A DNA stretch of 64,000 bases, taken from assembly GCA_020632995.1 (NCBI GenBank), contig JACKEN010000004.1:496001-560000 (forward strand). Direction: 5' to 3'. The notes below the pieces were generated by a model that did no database searches, was not told the origin of the DNA, and was given only the letters and a program-made list of their open reading frames with translations. This DNA is from Deltaproteobacteria bacterium. Lineage in GTDB: Bacteria; Myxococcota; Kuafuiibacteriia; Kuafuiibacteriales; Kuafuiibacteriaceae. Position numbers and translations under genes: made by a program. Positions 9,058 through 23,179 of this stretch are shown piece after piece (the stretch's first letter is position 1; the number at the start of each line of letters is the position of its first letter).

Positions 9058-9312
9058 GTGAAGACCACCACGCTCTTGCTCTCCACGGCGGCCGCGCTTT
9101 GCCTCGCCGCCTGCAACTCTGAGGCTCCCGCGGGGAGCCCCGCCGGCCACACCCTGGCCACCGAGACCGAGACAACGCTGGCCCCGCCCACCGTCGAGGC
9201 GCGCTCCGACACGAGCGCCTTGCAGGGGGCGGTGAGCGCCCCCGGCGCCGCCGCGCAGAGCCAGCGCTACCGCCTTGTCACCACCAACCTCCAGCCCAAG
9301 TTCCGCAAGTAG
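9058..9312 (+). CDS. Small lipoprotein
   Basis: An 84-residue lipoprotein with a GTG start. The n-region is MKTTT, followed by a hydrophobic core and a canonical lipobox (LCLAAC). The mature chain is short, Thr/Ala/Pro-rich and probably disordered. It ends 19 bases before the collagen-like gene, on the same strand, so it may be part of the same surface structure. There is no recognisable domain. Confidence 0.65.
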   Translation: MKTTTLLLSTAAALCLAACNSEAPAGSPAGHTLATETETTLAPPTVEARSDTSALQGAVSAPGAAAQSQRYRLVTTNLQPKFRK

Positions 9313-9331
9313 ACCTGCAAGGAGCACCAGA

Positions 9332-11419
9332 ATGTACGCACGATCACGCCTCGGCCTCACCCTGCTGAGCGCCGTTGGCCTCGCCCTCTCGACCGCCCCC
9401 GCCCAGGCCCAGGATGTCCCTGGCGTCACCATCCACTTCAGCGGCTACCTCACCGACCTCAACGGCAACGCGGTGAACGGGCTGGTGGACGTCCAGGTCC
9501 GGATCCTCGACCAGGCCCTCGCCGGGAACGAGCTCTTCTACGAGCTGCACCGCGGGGTGGAGGTGTCCGACGGCAACATGGAGCTGGACATCGGCGCCTA
9601 CACCCCCCTCAACGCGTCGGTGTTCGAGGTGGTGGACGGCCAGCTCAGCGGCGGCGGCCGCTTCATCGGCATCACGGTCGGTGATGACCGGCAGGAGCTC
9701 GCGCCTCGCTTCCCCATCCCGGTGGTGCCCTTCGCGGTGCGCTCGCTGATCGGGGACGGGGTCGAGGGCCCGGCCGGCCCGGCCGGCCCCCAGGGTCCGG
9801 AGGGGCCCCAAGGTGCCCAGGGTCCGGCCGGCCCCCAGGGCGTCGCCGGCCTCGACGGCGCCCCCGGCGCGGCGGGCCCCCGCGGTCCGGCCGGCGCGGA
9901 CGGCGTGGACGGCGTCTCCGCCACCGCGAACGCGATCCTCGTCGGTGACCCGCGCTGCCCCGCTGGCGGCGTCCAGCTCACCGGGGCCAGCGGCGCCGCG
10001 GTGCTCTGCAACGGCGCCCCCGGCGCGGACGGCGCGGACGGCGCCTCCGTCACCACCGTCGCCCTGAGCGTCGGTGACAACGACTGCCCCTACGGCGGCC
10101 TGAAGGTCGTCGGCCCCGCGGGCGAGAGCACCCTGTGCAACGGCGCCCCGGGCGCGGTGGGACCGCAGGGTCCGGTCGGCGCGGTCGGTGCCAAGGGCGC
10201 GGACGGCGCGGTGGGACCGCAAGGTCCGGTCGGCGCGGACGGCGCGGTCGGTCCGATGGGTCCCCAGGGCCCGGCCGGCGCGGTGGGTCCCCAGGGCCCG
10301 GCCGGCCTCGACGGTGGGCCCCCAGGGGCCCGCCGGCCTCGACGGCGCGGACGGCGCGGTCGGTCCGATGGGTCCCCAGGGCCCGGCTGGCGCGGTGGGT
10401 CCCCAGGGCCCGGCCGGCCTCGACGGCGCGGTGGGCGCGGTCGGTCCGATGGGTCCCCAGGGCCCGGCCGGCCTCGACGGCGCGGTGGGTCCCCAAGGCG
10501 CGGTCGGCCCCGCGGGTCCGCAGGGCCCGGGCGGCCTCGACGGCGCGGTGGGCGCCCAGGGTCCGGCGGGTCCCCAGGGTCCCGCTGGCCCCGCAGGTCC
10601 CCCAGGGGCGGACGGTCCCCAGCAGGCGCGGACGGCCGACGGCGCAGGGCCCGATGGGTCCCCAGGGCCCGGCTGGCCTCGTCTCTGGACGGCCTCGACG
10701 GCGCGGTGGGCCCGATGGGTCCCCAGGGCCCGCCGGCCTCGACGGCGCGACCGGCGCCCAGGGCCTGCAGGGGCATCCAGGGTCCGGCCGGCCCGACTGG
10801 CGCCCAGGGCCGCAGGGCCTCCAGGGTCCGGCCGGCGCAACCGGCGCGACCGGCGCGACCGGCGCCCAGGGCCTCCAGGGTCCGGCTGGCGCGGCTGGCG
10901 CGACGCGCGACCGGCGCCCAGGGCCCGGCCGGCGCAACCGGCGCCACCGGTCCGCAGGGCCCGGCCGGCGCGGATGGGGTGGGCGGCGTGAAGGTCTACG
11001 ATCACAACGGGGTGGAGCTGGGCCGGCTCCTCGACGCGAGCGGCTACGGCCTCGGCTTCCTCACCAGCACCGGCCACGTGGTGTTCCTGAACTGGGACGG
11101 CACGATGAGCCCCGGCCAGATCTACTACACGGGCGCTGGCTGCACCGGCACCGCGTACCTGAACTCCGGCTGGAGCGGCGCCGGCCCCTTCGGCGGAGTC
11201 GAGGTGGTCTACTCCGGCTCCTTCGGATCCCTGATGGTCCCCACCGGACTGGACGCCAACGGACAGACCCCCAACGCCACCTTCACCTCGGCCGCCATCG
11301 ACAACCCGACCTGCGGCAGCAGCAGCGGGACCCGGAACGGCTACCTGCTCACCACCACCACCCCGGCCGGGGTGGGCCTGCCCAGCTACCCGGTGGCGGC
11401 GCCGCTTTCGCTTCAGTAG
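9332..11419 (+). CDS. Secreted collagen-like (Gly-X-Y) repeat protein, several apparent frame breaks
   Basis: The product starts at ATG 9332 with a signal peptide (ending APAQAQ). A beta-rich domain of about 140 residues follows, resembling the N-terminal domains of exported collagen-like proteins. A long collagen-like section (GPAGPQGPxGxxG units) begins near 9767, interrupted by two short Cys-containing blocks. A C-terminal globular domain runs from about 10990 to the stop. From about 10314 to 10905 the Gly-X-Y pattern jumps between the three forward frames at least seven times, although the flanking frame stays open throughout. All three frames are free of stops there because the repeat is extremely GC-rich. 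The simplest reading is indel errors in a tandem repeat; a genuine mosaic cannot be excluded. Related proteins form trimeric surface fibres. Confidence 0.75.
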   Translation: MYARSRLGLTLLSAVGLALSTAPAQAQDVPGVTIHFSGYLTDLNGNAVNGLVDVQVRILDQALAGNELFYELHRGVEVSDGNMELDIGAYTPLNASVFEVVDGQLSGGGRFIGITVGDDRQELAPRFPIPVVPFAVRSLIGDGVEGPAGPAGPQGPEGPQGAQGPAGPQGVAGLDGAPGAAGPRGPAGADGVDGVSATANAILVGDPRCPAGGVQLTGASGAAVLCNGAPGADGADGASVTTVALSVGDNDCPYGGLKVVGPAGESTLCNGAPGAVGPQGPVGAVGAKGADGAVGPQGPVGADGAVGPMGPQGPAGAVGPQGPAGLDGGPPGARRPRRRGRRGRSDGSPGPGWRGGSPGPGRPRRRGGRGRSDGSPGPGRPRRRGGSPRRGRPRGSAGPGRPRRRGGRPGSGGSPGSRWPRRSPRGGRSPAGADGRRRRARWVPRARLASSLDGLDGAVGPMGPQGPPASTARPAPRACRGIQGPAGPTGAQGRRASRVRPAQPARPARPAPRASRVRLARLARRATGAQGPAGATGATGPQGPAGADGVGGVKVYDHNGVELGRLLDASGYGLGFLTSTGHVVFLNWDGTMSPGQIYYTGAGCTGTAYLNSGWSGAGPFGGVEVVYSGSFGSLMVPTGLDANGQTPNATFTSAAIDNPTCGSSSGTRNGYLLTTTTPAGVGLPSYPVAAPLSLQ

Positions 11420-13310
11420 ATTGAAGACGCCAGCCGGAGCGACGCGAAGAGCGTCCGCCCCGGCAGCGGGAAGCGGTTCACCGACGCCGAGCGTCCGCAC
11501 GTCGAGGAGGTTGAGCACCTCCACCCCCACCAGCACGTGGTGGCCGAGCGCCACCCGCACCCCGGCGTCCCACCGCAGATACGTGGGCACCCGGTTCTCG
11601 TCCGAGGGGCGCAGGGTCACGAAGGTCGGCCCGAAGCCCCGAAGGGCGGTGTCCACCTCCACCACCGCGAGCTTCGCCGCGCCGTCGAGCGCGAAGCTCC
11701 ACGAGGGCTGGGTCGGCAGCCGCGCCCCGGTGGCCTCCAGCTCGGACGCGAGCAAGCTGACCTGCGCCGCCCCGCTCAGCCGCACCGGCCCCAGCGCGCC
11801 GCCGCGCCCCGCCAGCTCCAGCTCGCCCCCCGCCGCCCGGGCCGCTCCCACGTTCTCGGGCGCACGAGGAACGCGTCCCGGTTCAGGTACAGCACGGTGT
11901 CCTCGATCCGACGTACGAAGCCGGACGCGGCGGCGGTGATCGGCCCCGCTCGAAGCCCACCCCGACCTCGGCCTCCCACGCCCGCTCCGAGGTGAGCTCG
12001 GGGTTGCCGGAGAACGCCACCTCCACCGGGTGGTAGAGCTCGTCCAGGGTCGGGGTGCGCAGGCTCCGCCCCACCCCCGCCCGCACATGCAAGCCGGCCG
12101 TCACTTCGTACCTGAGGCCGAGCCGGGGCAGGAGCGCGAAGGGCTGGCCGCCCACCCCCTGACCCCGCAGCGCCCCGTACACCGTGAGGTCGCCGAGCGC
12201 CCACTCGTCGCTCACCGCGGCGCCCAGGCGCCAGCGCCCCGGGTAGTCCGGACCGTAGACCCCCTCCCCCGCGGCCGAGAGCTGGGCCTGGAAGAGGTGG
12301 GCCTCGAACGCGCCCACCGTGAGCGCCGCGTCGGCCCCGGCCGAGATCAGCCCCACGTCGCTCGCGATCGCTTGGGCGGGATCGCGGTACGCGAGGTCGA
12401 GGAGGGCGCCGTGCACCGCGAGCAGCAGCTCCCCGCCCTCCGCCAGCTCGATCGGCCGTCGCAGGCTGCCTTGCACCCGGCCGTGCCACGCGCGCTCCCG
12501 GGCCACCCGGCTCTCCCCCGGAGAGTCGGCCAGGCCCGGCACCCCGGCCTCCCGGTAGCGCGCCCGCGGCGCGCACCGCCACCTCGCCCCCGAGGGCCGC
12601 GCCGCCCGCCCCCAGGCTGAGCGCGGCCCGCTGGCTGTCGTTGTTCTCGCGCACCCGCTCCACGTCCGGGAGCCCCACGAGCGAGGACGTGTAGCCGAAG
12701 TCCCCCTCGGTGCGCTGGTAGCTCGCCGCAGCCGAGAGCCCCTCCCCCGCCACCACCGCCGACGCCTGGGTGGTGCCGAAGGAGCCCATCGTCAGGGTCA
12801 CCGCCTGATGCGGCTCGGCGCCGTCGCGGCTCTTCAACAGGAGCGCGCCGGTGAGGGCCCCGTCGCCCCACGCCGCCCCCTGGCCGCCGCGGGCGACCTC
12901 CACCGAGTCGAGCAGCTCGGGCGGGATGAGGCCGAGATCGAAGCCGCGGGCGAAGGGGAGCCGCAGCGGCACCCCGTCCACCACCACCAGGGCCTGGGCC
13001 CCAGAGCCTCCGCGCAAGGTGACCTGCTGCTCGCCCCCGGGGCCCCGAGATCCAGGACCCGGGCCCCCGCCACCTGGTCCACCAGGCGCCCCAGCCCCTC
13101 CCCCCGGACCTGGGCCCGCGCGAGGCGCTCGGCCGGGATCCGGGTCACCGCGGCGGTGGGGTCGGGGGTGGCAGGCAAGTCATCTTGAGGCGCCTGCACC
13201 TCGATCGGCGGCGCCACGGTGGCGGTGGTGGTCTGGGCCTGGGCTGAGAGGGGGTTCGTGAGGAGGACGCCCAGCGCGAGCCACGGCGCTCCACTCGCGA
13301 TACGCATCAC
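11413..13310 (-). CDS. TonB-dependent outer-membrane receptor, frame-broken
   Basis: Reconstructed across about five frame changes, this is a receptor of about 630 residues. The N-terminus (ATG 13310) has a signal peptide ending SAQAQ, then a plug domain (ERLARAQVRGEGLGRLVDQV, later LVVVDGVPLRLPFARG and SVEVARGGQGAAWGDGAL). Barrel strands follow in successive frames, including RSLRTPTLDELYHPVE, a signature shared with BtuB and siderophore receptors. The final strand is FPLPGRTLFASLRLASSIY with a stop at 11413, overlapping the end of the convergent collagen-like gene by seven bases. Breaks lie near 13040, 12560, 11950, 11860 and 11490. The reconstruction is coherent from signal peptide to last strand, so assembly indels are more likely than decay. 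The substrate is unknown. It lies 51 bases downstream of the PEGA gene on the same strand. Confidence 0.8.
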
Positions 13311-13361
13311 CTCGGCCCCGAGGGGCCATCCCTGCGCCGAAGAGGGGGTCGAGTCAAATGG

Positions 13362-14654
13362 CTACTGGCGCGGGTCCCTGCCCTGCTGCACGTCGTCGAG
13401 GGCCCAGGTGATCCCGTAGGCCGCGACGCCCACCGCGACGCCCACCGCGACGCTCAGCCACGGGATGTCGTCGTCCTCACCCTCGAAGAACGAGCCGGTC
13501 GTCCACGCCGCGCCCGCGCCCATCAGGGAGTAGCCGAAGGGGGTCAGCATGAGGGCGCCGTCCCTCGGACTCGGCTGATGCAGCCCGTCCGATCCAGCCT
13601 CCACGCTCGTCGCGGGCAGCGTAGCGAAGCCCCGCACGCACTGACTGCCATCACCGTCGCAGTCCACGCCCTGATGCACCGCCAGCCCGGCCACCGTGAA
13701 CCCCGCCCCCACCGCCATCAGCGCCACCCCGCCCCACCGGGTCACCTGCCGCCCGGTGGTCCCGAGCGAGGAGCGCAAGTCCACCTGCACACGCCGCACC
13801 TCCCCCGACGCGAGGGTGAGCGCGTCTTCCCAATCGACGCGGCCCGGCGCCTCCACCCGGAGGCGGTGCGCCCCCGCCGGCAGGTCCTCGAGCCGGGTCG
13901 CGCTGGCCCCGCTCTCGAAGGCCTGATCGTCGAGGCGCACCGTGGCCCCGAGTCCCACGCCGGTCAGCTCGACCGTGGCGAGGGCGGGGTACGCGGTCAG
14001 CAGCGGCGCGAGGGGGCCGGCCAACAGCTGGGCGAAGCCGGCCTCGGACGCCAGATCGTCCACGTCCATCGAGGTCGAGATGCTCGCCCCGGCGAGGTCC
14101 AGCTCGTCCTGCAGGGCCAGCGCATCCAGCGGCGGGCGCCCGGCCGCCCTCCGGCTCGCCTGCAGGCGCGCGGCGGCGAGGAGCATCTTCGCGACCGGCA
14201 GCGCCTTCACCCGCCAGCGCCCGCGCGCCCCGTCCTGCTGCACCCCGAGCACGACCAGGACCTTCGGCACGTCGGGGAGCGCGGCGAGGCCGGCCTCCAC
14301 CTCGTCCGGGGTCTTGTCGGCGAAGGTCGGCTGGGCCGGGTCGAAGGCGGGCACCAGGCGCCCGAGCAGGCACACCTCCACCTGGCCCACCGCCTGGACA
14401 CACTCCGCGCCGGTGGCCTCGTACCCCTTCGCCATCGCGAGGCCTGTCTCCCGCGTCAGGACCCGGTCGAAGCCCTGGAGGATGCGGGTCAGGTCCGCCT
14501 CCCGACCCTGGACCTCGCCCACGTAGTGGACGACCAGGGCCAGCTCCGGGCGGGGTTTGACAGAGTACGTGGCCACGCCGTGGACGGCGTCCTGGGCCTC
14601 GGCCGTCCCCGGCGCCAGCACCAGCAGGGCGAGAAGCAACCACACGCGCCGCAC
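13362..14654 (-). CDS. Exported PEGA-domain protein with C-terminal membrane segments
   Basis: A 430-residue protein with a GTG start at 14654 and a clean signal peptide (WLLLALLVLAPGTAEA). Residues about 25-215 form an unrecognised periplasmic domain. Residues 225-293 match a PEGA-type beta domain (ATVELTGVGLGATVRLDDQA, then LPAGAHRLRVEAPG), a surface-associated fold. Two or three hydrophobic segments follow (about 308-328 and 404-422). The gene is followed after 51 bases by the TonB receptor on the same strand. Upstream, a 96-base gap separates it from the divergent FHA-GAF gene and should hold both promoters. Confidence 0.8.
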   Translation of the reverse strand: MRRVWLLLALLVLAPGTAEAQDAVHGVATYSVKPRPELALVVHYVGEVQGREADLTRILQGFDRVLTRETGLAMAKGYEATGAECVQAVGQVEVCLLGRLVPAFDPAQPTFADKTPDEVEAGLAALPDVPKVLVVLGVQQDGARGRWRVKALPVAKMLLAAARLQASRRAAGRPPLDALALQDELDLAGASISTSMDVDDLASEAGFAQLLAGPLAPLLTAYPALATVELTGVGLGATVRLDDQAFESGASATRLEDLPAGAHRLRVEAPGRVDWEDALTLASGEVRRVQVDLRSSLGTTGRQVTRWGGVALMAVGAGFTVAGLAVHQGVDCDGDGSQCVRGFATLPATSVEAGSDGLHQPSPRDGALMLTPFGYSLMGAGAAWTTGSFFEGEDDDIPWLSVAVGVAVGVAAYGITWALDDVQQGRDPRQ

Positions 14655-14750
14655 GGGGCCGGATGGTACCACCGGCCCACCGATGCGCCAGAAAGCACGG
14701 CCCGCGCCCTGGACTGGACGGGGGGTGCGAAGGCTGAAACCATCGACGTC

Positions 14751-16326
14751 GTGGGTGAGGCCCGCCACTCGGCCTACATCGTCGTGCACGGCCCCGGCCA
14801 CGACGGGACCACGCACGTCCTCCGCGAGGGCATCACCACCTTCGGCCGGCTCCCCTCCAACGACCTGATCCTCCTGGGAGATCTGGTGAGCCGGAACCAC
14901 GCCCGGATCACCTTCTTCGAGGGCCGCGCCACCCTCCAGGACCTCGGCAGCCACAACGGCTGCTACGTGAACAAGGAGCGGGTCACCACCAAGGTGCTGC
15001 GGCACGGCGACGTCTGCCGGGTGGGCAACTTCCAGGTCTTCTTCCACGTGGGCGAGCCCGCGGGCGGGGTCCAGCAGGAGCGCACCACCGCCAACGAGCA
15101 GGGTGAGGTCCGGCGCCCTCTGGTGGGCTACCCCGACGTCACCGAGGGTCCCCGGCGCTCGGAGTCGGTGCTCCTCGAGGAGCTCCAGGCCGCCGGCGCC
15201 ACCAACGACCCCGCCACCCGCGCCCTGCGCTTCGTGCTGCGGGGGGCCGACGCCCTCGCCTCGGCCCGGGACCTGGCGTCCTACATGGACGAGATGCTCC
15301 AGCTCGCCCTCGAGCAGACCGGGGCGAGCCTCGGCGTGTACCTCGAGGGCTCGGCCGGGGAGGAGGCCCGCATCGTGGTCGCCCGCAGCCCCGAGGGCCC
15401 GGTGGAGCGCCCCCACGTCGCCGGCTCGGTGGTGCGGTGGGTGATCGGCAAGGCGTTCGCGGTCAACACCGAGGACGTGGGGCACGACGTCCGCTTCGAG
15501 GACAGCCCGAGCCGCGTTGCAGGCCAGCTTGCGGTGCTCTGCGTGCCCTTCGGGGACGAGCACGAGACCCGGGGGGCCCTGTACCTGTCGCGCCCCGCCC
15601 CCGCGTTCACCGAGACCGAGCAGGACGCGTTGACCGCGGTGGCCTACCTGGCCCTCAGGGGCGCCGGCCGCTGGTCCCAGCCGACCGCCGGGCGGCGGAA
15701 CCTGGGCCGCCTCTTCTCCGAGGGCGCGGCCGCCGCGGTGGAGCGGCGCCTGGACGACGCCGAGGGCGGCCTGGTGCGGGCCGAAGGGACCGTCCTTCGG
15801 GCCGGGCTGCTCGGCGCGCCGGTGGCGGCCAGCCAGAGCCGGAGCCCGGCCGAGCACACCGCCTTCTACGACGCCTTCGTAGAGACCAGCCTGTCGGTGC
15901 TCGAGCCGGCGGGCGCGGTGGTGAGCGTCGGCATCGGGGGTGAGCTGTGCGCCACCTTCCTGGTGGGCAGCGGCCCTGCCCCCGTGCGCGCGGTGGCCGC
16001 CGCGCTCGAGCTCCGCGAGGCGGTCGACGCGCTCCTCAGCCGCCACCCCGAGCTGGCCGGCTGCCGCCTCCGCGGGGGGCTGGATCACGGCCGGCCTGCT
16101 CCTCGGTCCGGTGGGCGGCCCGCACCGGGTGACGTTCTCGGTGCTCGGGGACCCGGTGGAGGTGGCGGGGCGGCTGAGCAACGCCGCCCCCGCTGGCGCG
16201 ATCTTGATCACCGAAGCGATGCGCATGGCGCTCGGCGGCCACTATCGGCTGCGGGCGCGGGGCGACCAGCGCCTCCGAGGCCGGCCGGAGCCGGTGGTGA
16301 TCCACGAAGTGGTCTCGGCGGAGTAA
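14751..16326 (+). CDS. FHA-GAF protein with degenerate class III cyclase-like domain (one frame break)
   Basis: A cytoplasmic signalling protein of about 524 residues; GTG 14751 is the best start. An FHA domain occupies residues 8-98 (FGRLPSND, SRNHARI, DLGSHNG). A GAF-like domain lies at about 165-325 (ALYLSRPAPAFTETEQDALTAVA). A domain with nucleotide-cyclase topology forms the C-terminus and includes VTFSVLGDPVEVAGRLSN. The two Asp positions that bind catalytic metals in class III cyclases appear to be absent (AGLLGAPVAAS and GIGGELCATF at the equivalent places), so it may be a non-catalytic regulator. The frame changes near 16090 in a run of C and G; removal of one base gives GGLLLGPVGGPHRVTF. 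A Ser/Thr kinase gene follows 40 bases later. Confidence 0.82.
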
Positions 16327-16366
16327 GGTGAGGGCACGGAGCGTTTAGCGATCCGGGGGACGGGGC

Positions 16367-18111
16367 TTGGTGCGCGCAGAGCATACCCAGGTGGTGGAGG
16401 GCCGGAGCAACCTGCCGCGGCTGCCCAACTACCAGATCATCCGCCAGCTCGACGAGGGCGGGATGGGCGCGGTGTTCCTCGCCCAGCGCAAGGGGAGCGC
16501 GGAGCTCTGCGTCATCAAGCTGATCCGCGACGAGTACAACGACAACGCGACCGTGGCGCAACGTTTCTTGCGCGAGTCCCACGTGGCGTCCGAGGTGCAG
16601 CACCCCTCGGTGGCCCGGGTGGTGGACGCGGGGCGCTTCGAGGACCGGATGTACCTCGCGATGGAGTACATCGCGGGCTGCGACTTCGAGGCCCTGATGC
16701 ACAAGCTGATGGGCAACCCGGTGCGCGCGCTGCGCCGGATGGTCCCGCCCGCCCTCACCCTCACCATCGCGCAAGATGTCTTGCGGGGCCTGGACCACCT
16801 GCACGGGTTGACCGACTCCGAGGGCAAGCACCTCGGCATCGTGCACCGCGACCTCACCCCGCGGAACGTGATGCTCACCTTCGACGGGCGCGCGAAGATC
16901 ATCGACTTCGGCCTCGCCCGCACCGACGTGAGCCAGTGGCAGACCAACCCGGGCATGTCGATCGGCACCCCCCGCTACATGGCCCCCGAGCAGGTCCTGG
17001 GCGAGCGGGCGGACGGACGGGCGGACGTCTACTCCCTCGCGGTGTGGCTGTACGAGGCCCTCTCCGGCAGCTTCTTCATCCCGTTCCTCGAGGACCGGCT
17101 CGAGACCATGCGGATGGTGGTGACCCACGAGCCAGAGCCCCTCTCGAGGCTCAACCCGAACCTCCCCGAGGCGCTCACCCCGGTGCTCCAGAGCGCCATG
17201 GCCAAGGTCGCCGACGACCGCCCGCCCTCGGCCGAGGCGTTCCGGCAGGCGCTCCTCGCCGCCGCCCCCGACTACGCGAACACCCCGCCCGAGCAGCTCG
17301 GCGCCTTCGTGGCCGAGCACTTCTCGGACCGCAAGCAGTCCTGCGAGCTCGAGATCGAGCGGGCCCGGCACCGCTTCAGCGACGACGAGCCCCCGGTGGA
17401 GGCCACCAACGTGGCGCCCGCCGGCCTCGCGGCGATGGACGAGCCCCTCCAGGCCCGCCCCTCGGTGCTGAGCGCCGAGGATCTGACCCTGCCCACCGCC
17501 ACCGCCCCGTCCGGCCTGGTGGCCTCGCCCCTGCCCACCCTGGCGCCGCCCGCGCCGCCGACCGCTGCAGGGGTCGGGTCGCGTGGCTCGCGGCGGGGAC
17601 GGTGGTCGTGGCGGCTGGGGTCCTCGCCGCGGTGTTCGCGCTCGGGCCCGAGCCGACCCCGGTCGTGCTGACCACTGCGGCCCCCGGGCCGGCGGTGGAG
17701 GTCGCCCCGCCCCCGCACCCGACCCCTGGCCGAGGATCCGGTGCCGCTCAGGGCCCTGCCCGCGCCCGCCCGACGGGCGGAGGTGCCGGTGCGGCCCCGC
17801 GCCCCGGCCGAGCCCCGGAGGGCGACGCCCGCCGCGCCGCCCCGGCCGAGCCGCCCAAGACCGCCCGGCCGGAGCCGCCCGCCCCCGCGGCGGCCAAGAC
17901 CCCGGCCCAGCACGTGGCGGCGGCGGAGGCCGCGCAGGCGCGGGGCGACACCGACGGGGTGGTCCGGCACCTGCGGGCGCTGAAGGCGAGCCTCTCGGAC
18001 GCCTCCTGGGCCGCCATGGCCAAGTGCCTGGACGAGGCCGAGGTGAGCCGGGATCGCAACGTCGCCCCTTGCATCGGGCGCGCACATCGGATCCTTGAGA
18101 GGGAACGATGA
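16367..18111 (+). CDS. Membrane-anchored Ser/Thr protein kinase (one or more frame breaks)
   Basis: A eukaryotic-like (PknB-type) kinase. TTG 16367 or GTG 16370 is the start, after a GGGGGA ribosome site. Conserved elements are all present: glycine loop GGMGAVF (31-37), catalytic Lys in CVIKL (near 51), HRDLTPRN (160-167), DFG (180-182) and APE (206-208), so it should be active. A Pro/Ala-rich linker follows. Near 17570 the frame shifts and the new frame gives a membrane helix (VAWLAAGTVVVAAGVLAAVF) and an extracytoplasmic tail ending at 18111 with a small helical Cys-containing domain. The Pro-rich stretch near 17730 reads sensibly in another frame, so further indels are possible. The stop overlaps the J-domain gene start (ATGA). 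Confidence 0.88.
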
Positions 18112-18542
18112 CGCTCCGCGATCGCTTGTTCAACGTGGCCAAGGCCGAGCTGATGGACGCGGCGCGGAAGCTGAAGACGTCCGCCCAGCACCTGGTGAAC
18201 GAGGTGCGCCCCGGGGCCGACGATCCCGAGCTCGAGGCGATCCGCACCGAGATCCGCCGGGAGGAGGCGGCGCGCCGTCGGGGCGAGCGAGCCCAGAGCC
18301 GCGCCGCTGCCGCGGTGGACGTGCCGGCCGACATCCGGACCTTCTACGCCAACCTCGAGCTCCCGATCGGGGCCAGCGCGGACGAGGTGAAGGCGGCCTA
18401 CCGGCGCCTCATGCGCCGCTACCATCCCGACAAGCACGCCCTGGATCCCGCCCGGGCCAAGGTGGCCACCGAGGTGACCCAGCAGCTCCGCGCGGCCTAC
18501 GACGGGCTCATCGCCCACCTGGAGCGGCAGGGGCCTCGCTGA
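18108..18542 (+). CDS. J-domain (DnaJ-like) protein
   Basis: A 144-residue protein with a helical, charged N-terminal half and a C-terminal J domain (about 76-140). The HPD tripeptide needed to stimulate Hsp70 ATPase is present at 106-108 (RRYHPDKH). There is no Gly/Phe region, zinc domain or C-terminal substrate domain, so it is a type III J protein that recruits DnaK to a particular client. Its ATG overlaps the stop of the kinase gene by four bases, which indicates translational coupling. The kinase or its targets are the obvious candidate clients (inference). Confidence 0.88.
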   Translation: MTLRDRLFNVAKAELMDAARKLKTSAQHLVNEVRPGADDPELEAIRTEIRREEAARRRGERAQSRAAAAVDVPADIRTFYANLELPIGASADEVKAAYRRLMRRYHPDKHALDPARAKVATEVTQQLRAAYDGLIAHLERQGPR

Positions 18543-19035
18543 GCTCCGCCTGGATCGGCCCCGCCACCTGGAGGTCGTCCGCGTCGGGGCGGAGCACGAA
18601 GCCCGCTCCCTGGATCCGGAAGTTCTCGCCCTCCAACGTCACCGGGTGCTCGGAGCGCACCACGTTCTCCGCCCCCTCGTGGGTCAGGGCCTCGGTGGTG
18701 AGGGTGCGGCCCGCCGCGTCGACCACCCGGACCCCGCCGGTCAGGAAGGTGCGCTGGGTGCGCATGTCGACCGCCCCCATGGGGGCGAAGAGGCGCGTGG
18801 GGCCGGCGTCGGGGGCCTTGGCCCGGACCTCCACCTCCACCCCCTTGCCCCGGGCGGCCCGGGCCGAGCGGGCCAGGGTCATGGACTCCACCTGGGCGCG
18901 CTCTCGGAGGTGGTCCCGCTCGAAGCGATCCATGACCACGTCCGTGAGCCGGACCTGGCCCTCGGGCAGGGGCTCCCCGGAGGCGGGGGCGGGGGGGGTC
19001 ACGTCACACGCGGCCAGGAGGGCGAGCAGGGCCAG
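18508..19035 (-). CDS. lptC: LptC-like lipoprotein (LPS export, periplasmic bridge)
   Basis: A protein of about 175 residues with a lipobox (LALLALLAAC-D) and a mature chain patterned like the LptC/OstA beta-jellyroll: VRLTDVVMDRFERDHLR, TRTFLTGGVRVVDA-type strands and VLRPDADDLQVAGPIQAEL. Family members pass lipopolysaccharide from the inner-membrane LptBFG complex to LptA. No ATG, GTG or TTG lies in frame close upstream; the only start that keeps the signal peptide is a CTG at 19035, so the 5' end may be damaged or mis-sequenced. The 3' end overlaps the convergent J-domain gene by 35 bases. Homology is by pattern only. Confidence 0.6.
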   Translation of the reverse strand: MALLALLAACDVTPPAPASGEPLPEGQVRLTDVVMDRFERDHLRERAQVESMTLARSARAARGKGVEVEVRAKAPDAGPTRLFAPMGAVDMRTQRTFLTGGVRVVDAAGRTLTTEALTHEGAENVVRSEHPVTLEGENFRIQGAGFVLRPDADDLQVAGPIQAELSEAPAAPGGR

Positions 19036-19144
19036 CGTCGTGGCCGTTTCTCTGTGAAACCACCGCCCCTTTCTGCTACATGTCCCGGTCGAGACGCCGG
19101 CGGCCCAACCCCATGCCCCAGGCCGCGGGCGAGGAACTTCGCAC

Positions 19145-21022
<1,878 letters not shown>

Positions 21023-21041
21023 GCGAGAAGCGAGAACGACC

Positions 21042-22079
<1,038 letters not shown>

Positions 22080-22083
22080 CCGC

Positions 22084-23169
<1,086 letters not shown>

Positions 23170-23179
23170 CCGCGCGCTA

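Noticed and set aside
9767..10990. CRISPR-like or VNTR array suggested by dense short repeats
   Set aside because: The repeats follow a 9-base Gly-X-Y codon rhythm and have no unique spacers of constant length; they encode collagen-like sequence.
10314..13040. Phase variation by frameshift as the main explanation for the broken collagen-like and TonB receptor genes
   Set aside because: The breaks are scattered, not confined to one long simple repeat, and the same kind of error occurs in housekeeping-type genes elsewhere in the window. Sequence error is the simpler explanation.
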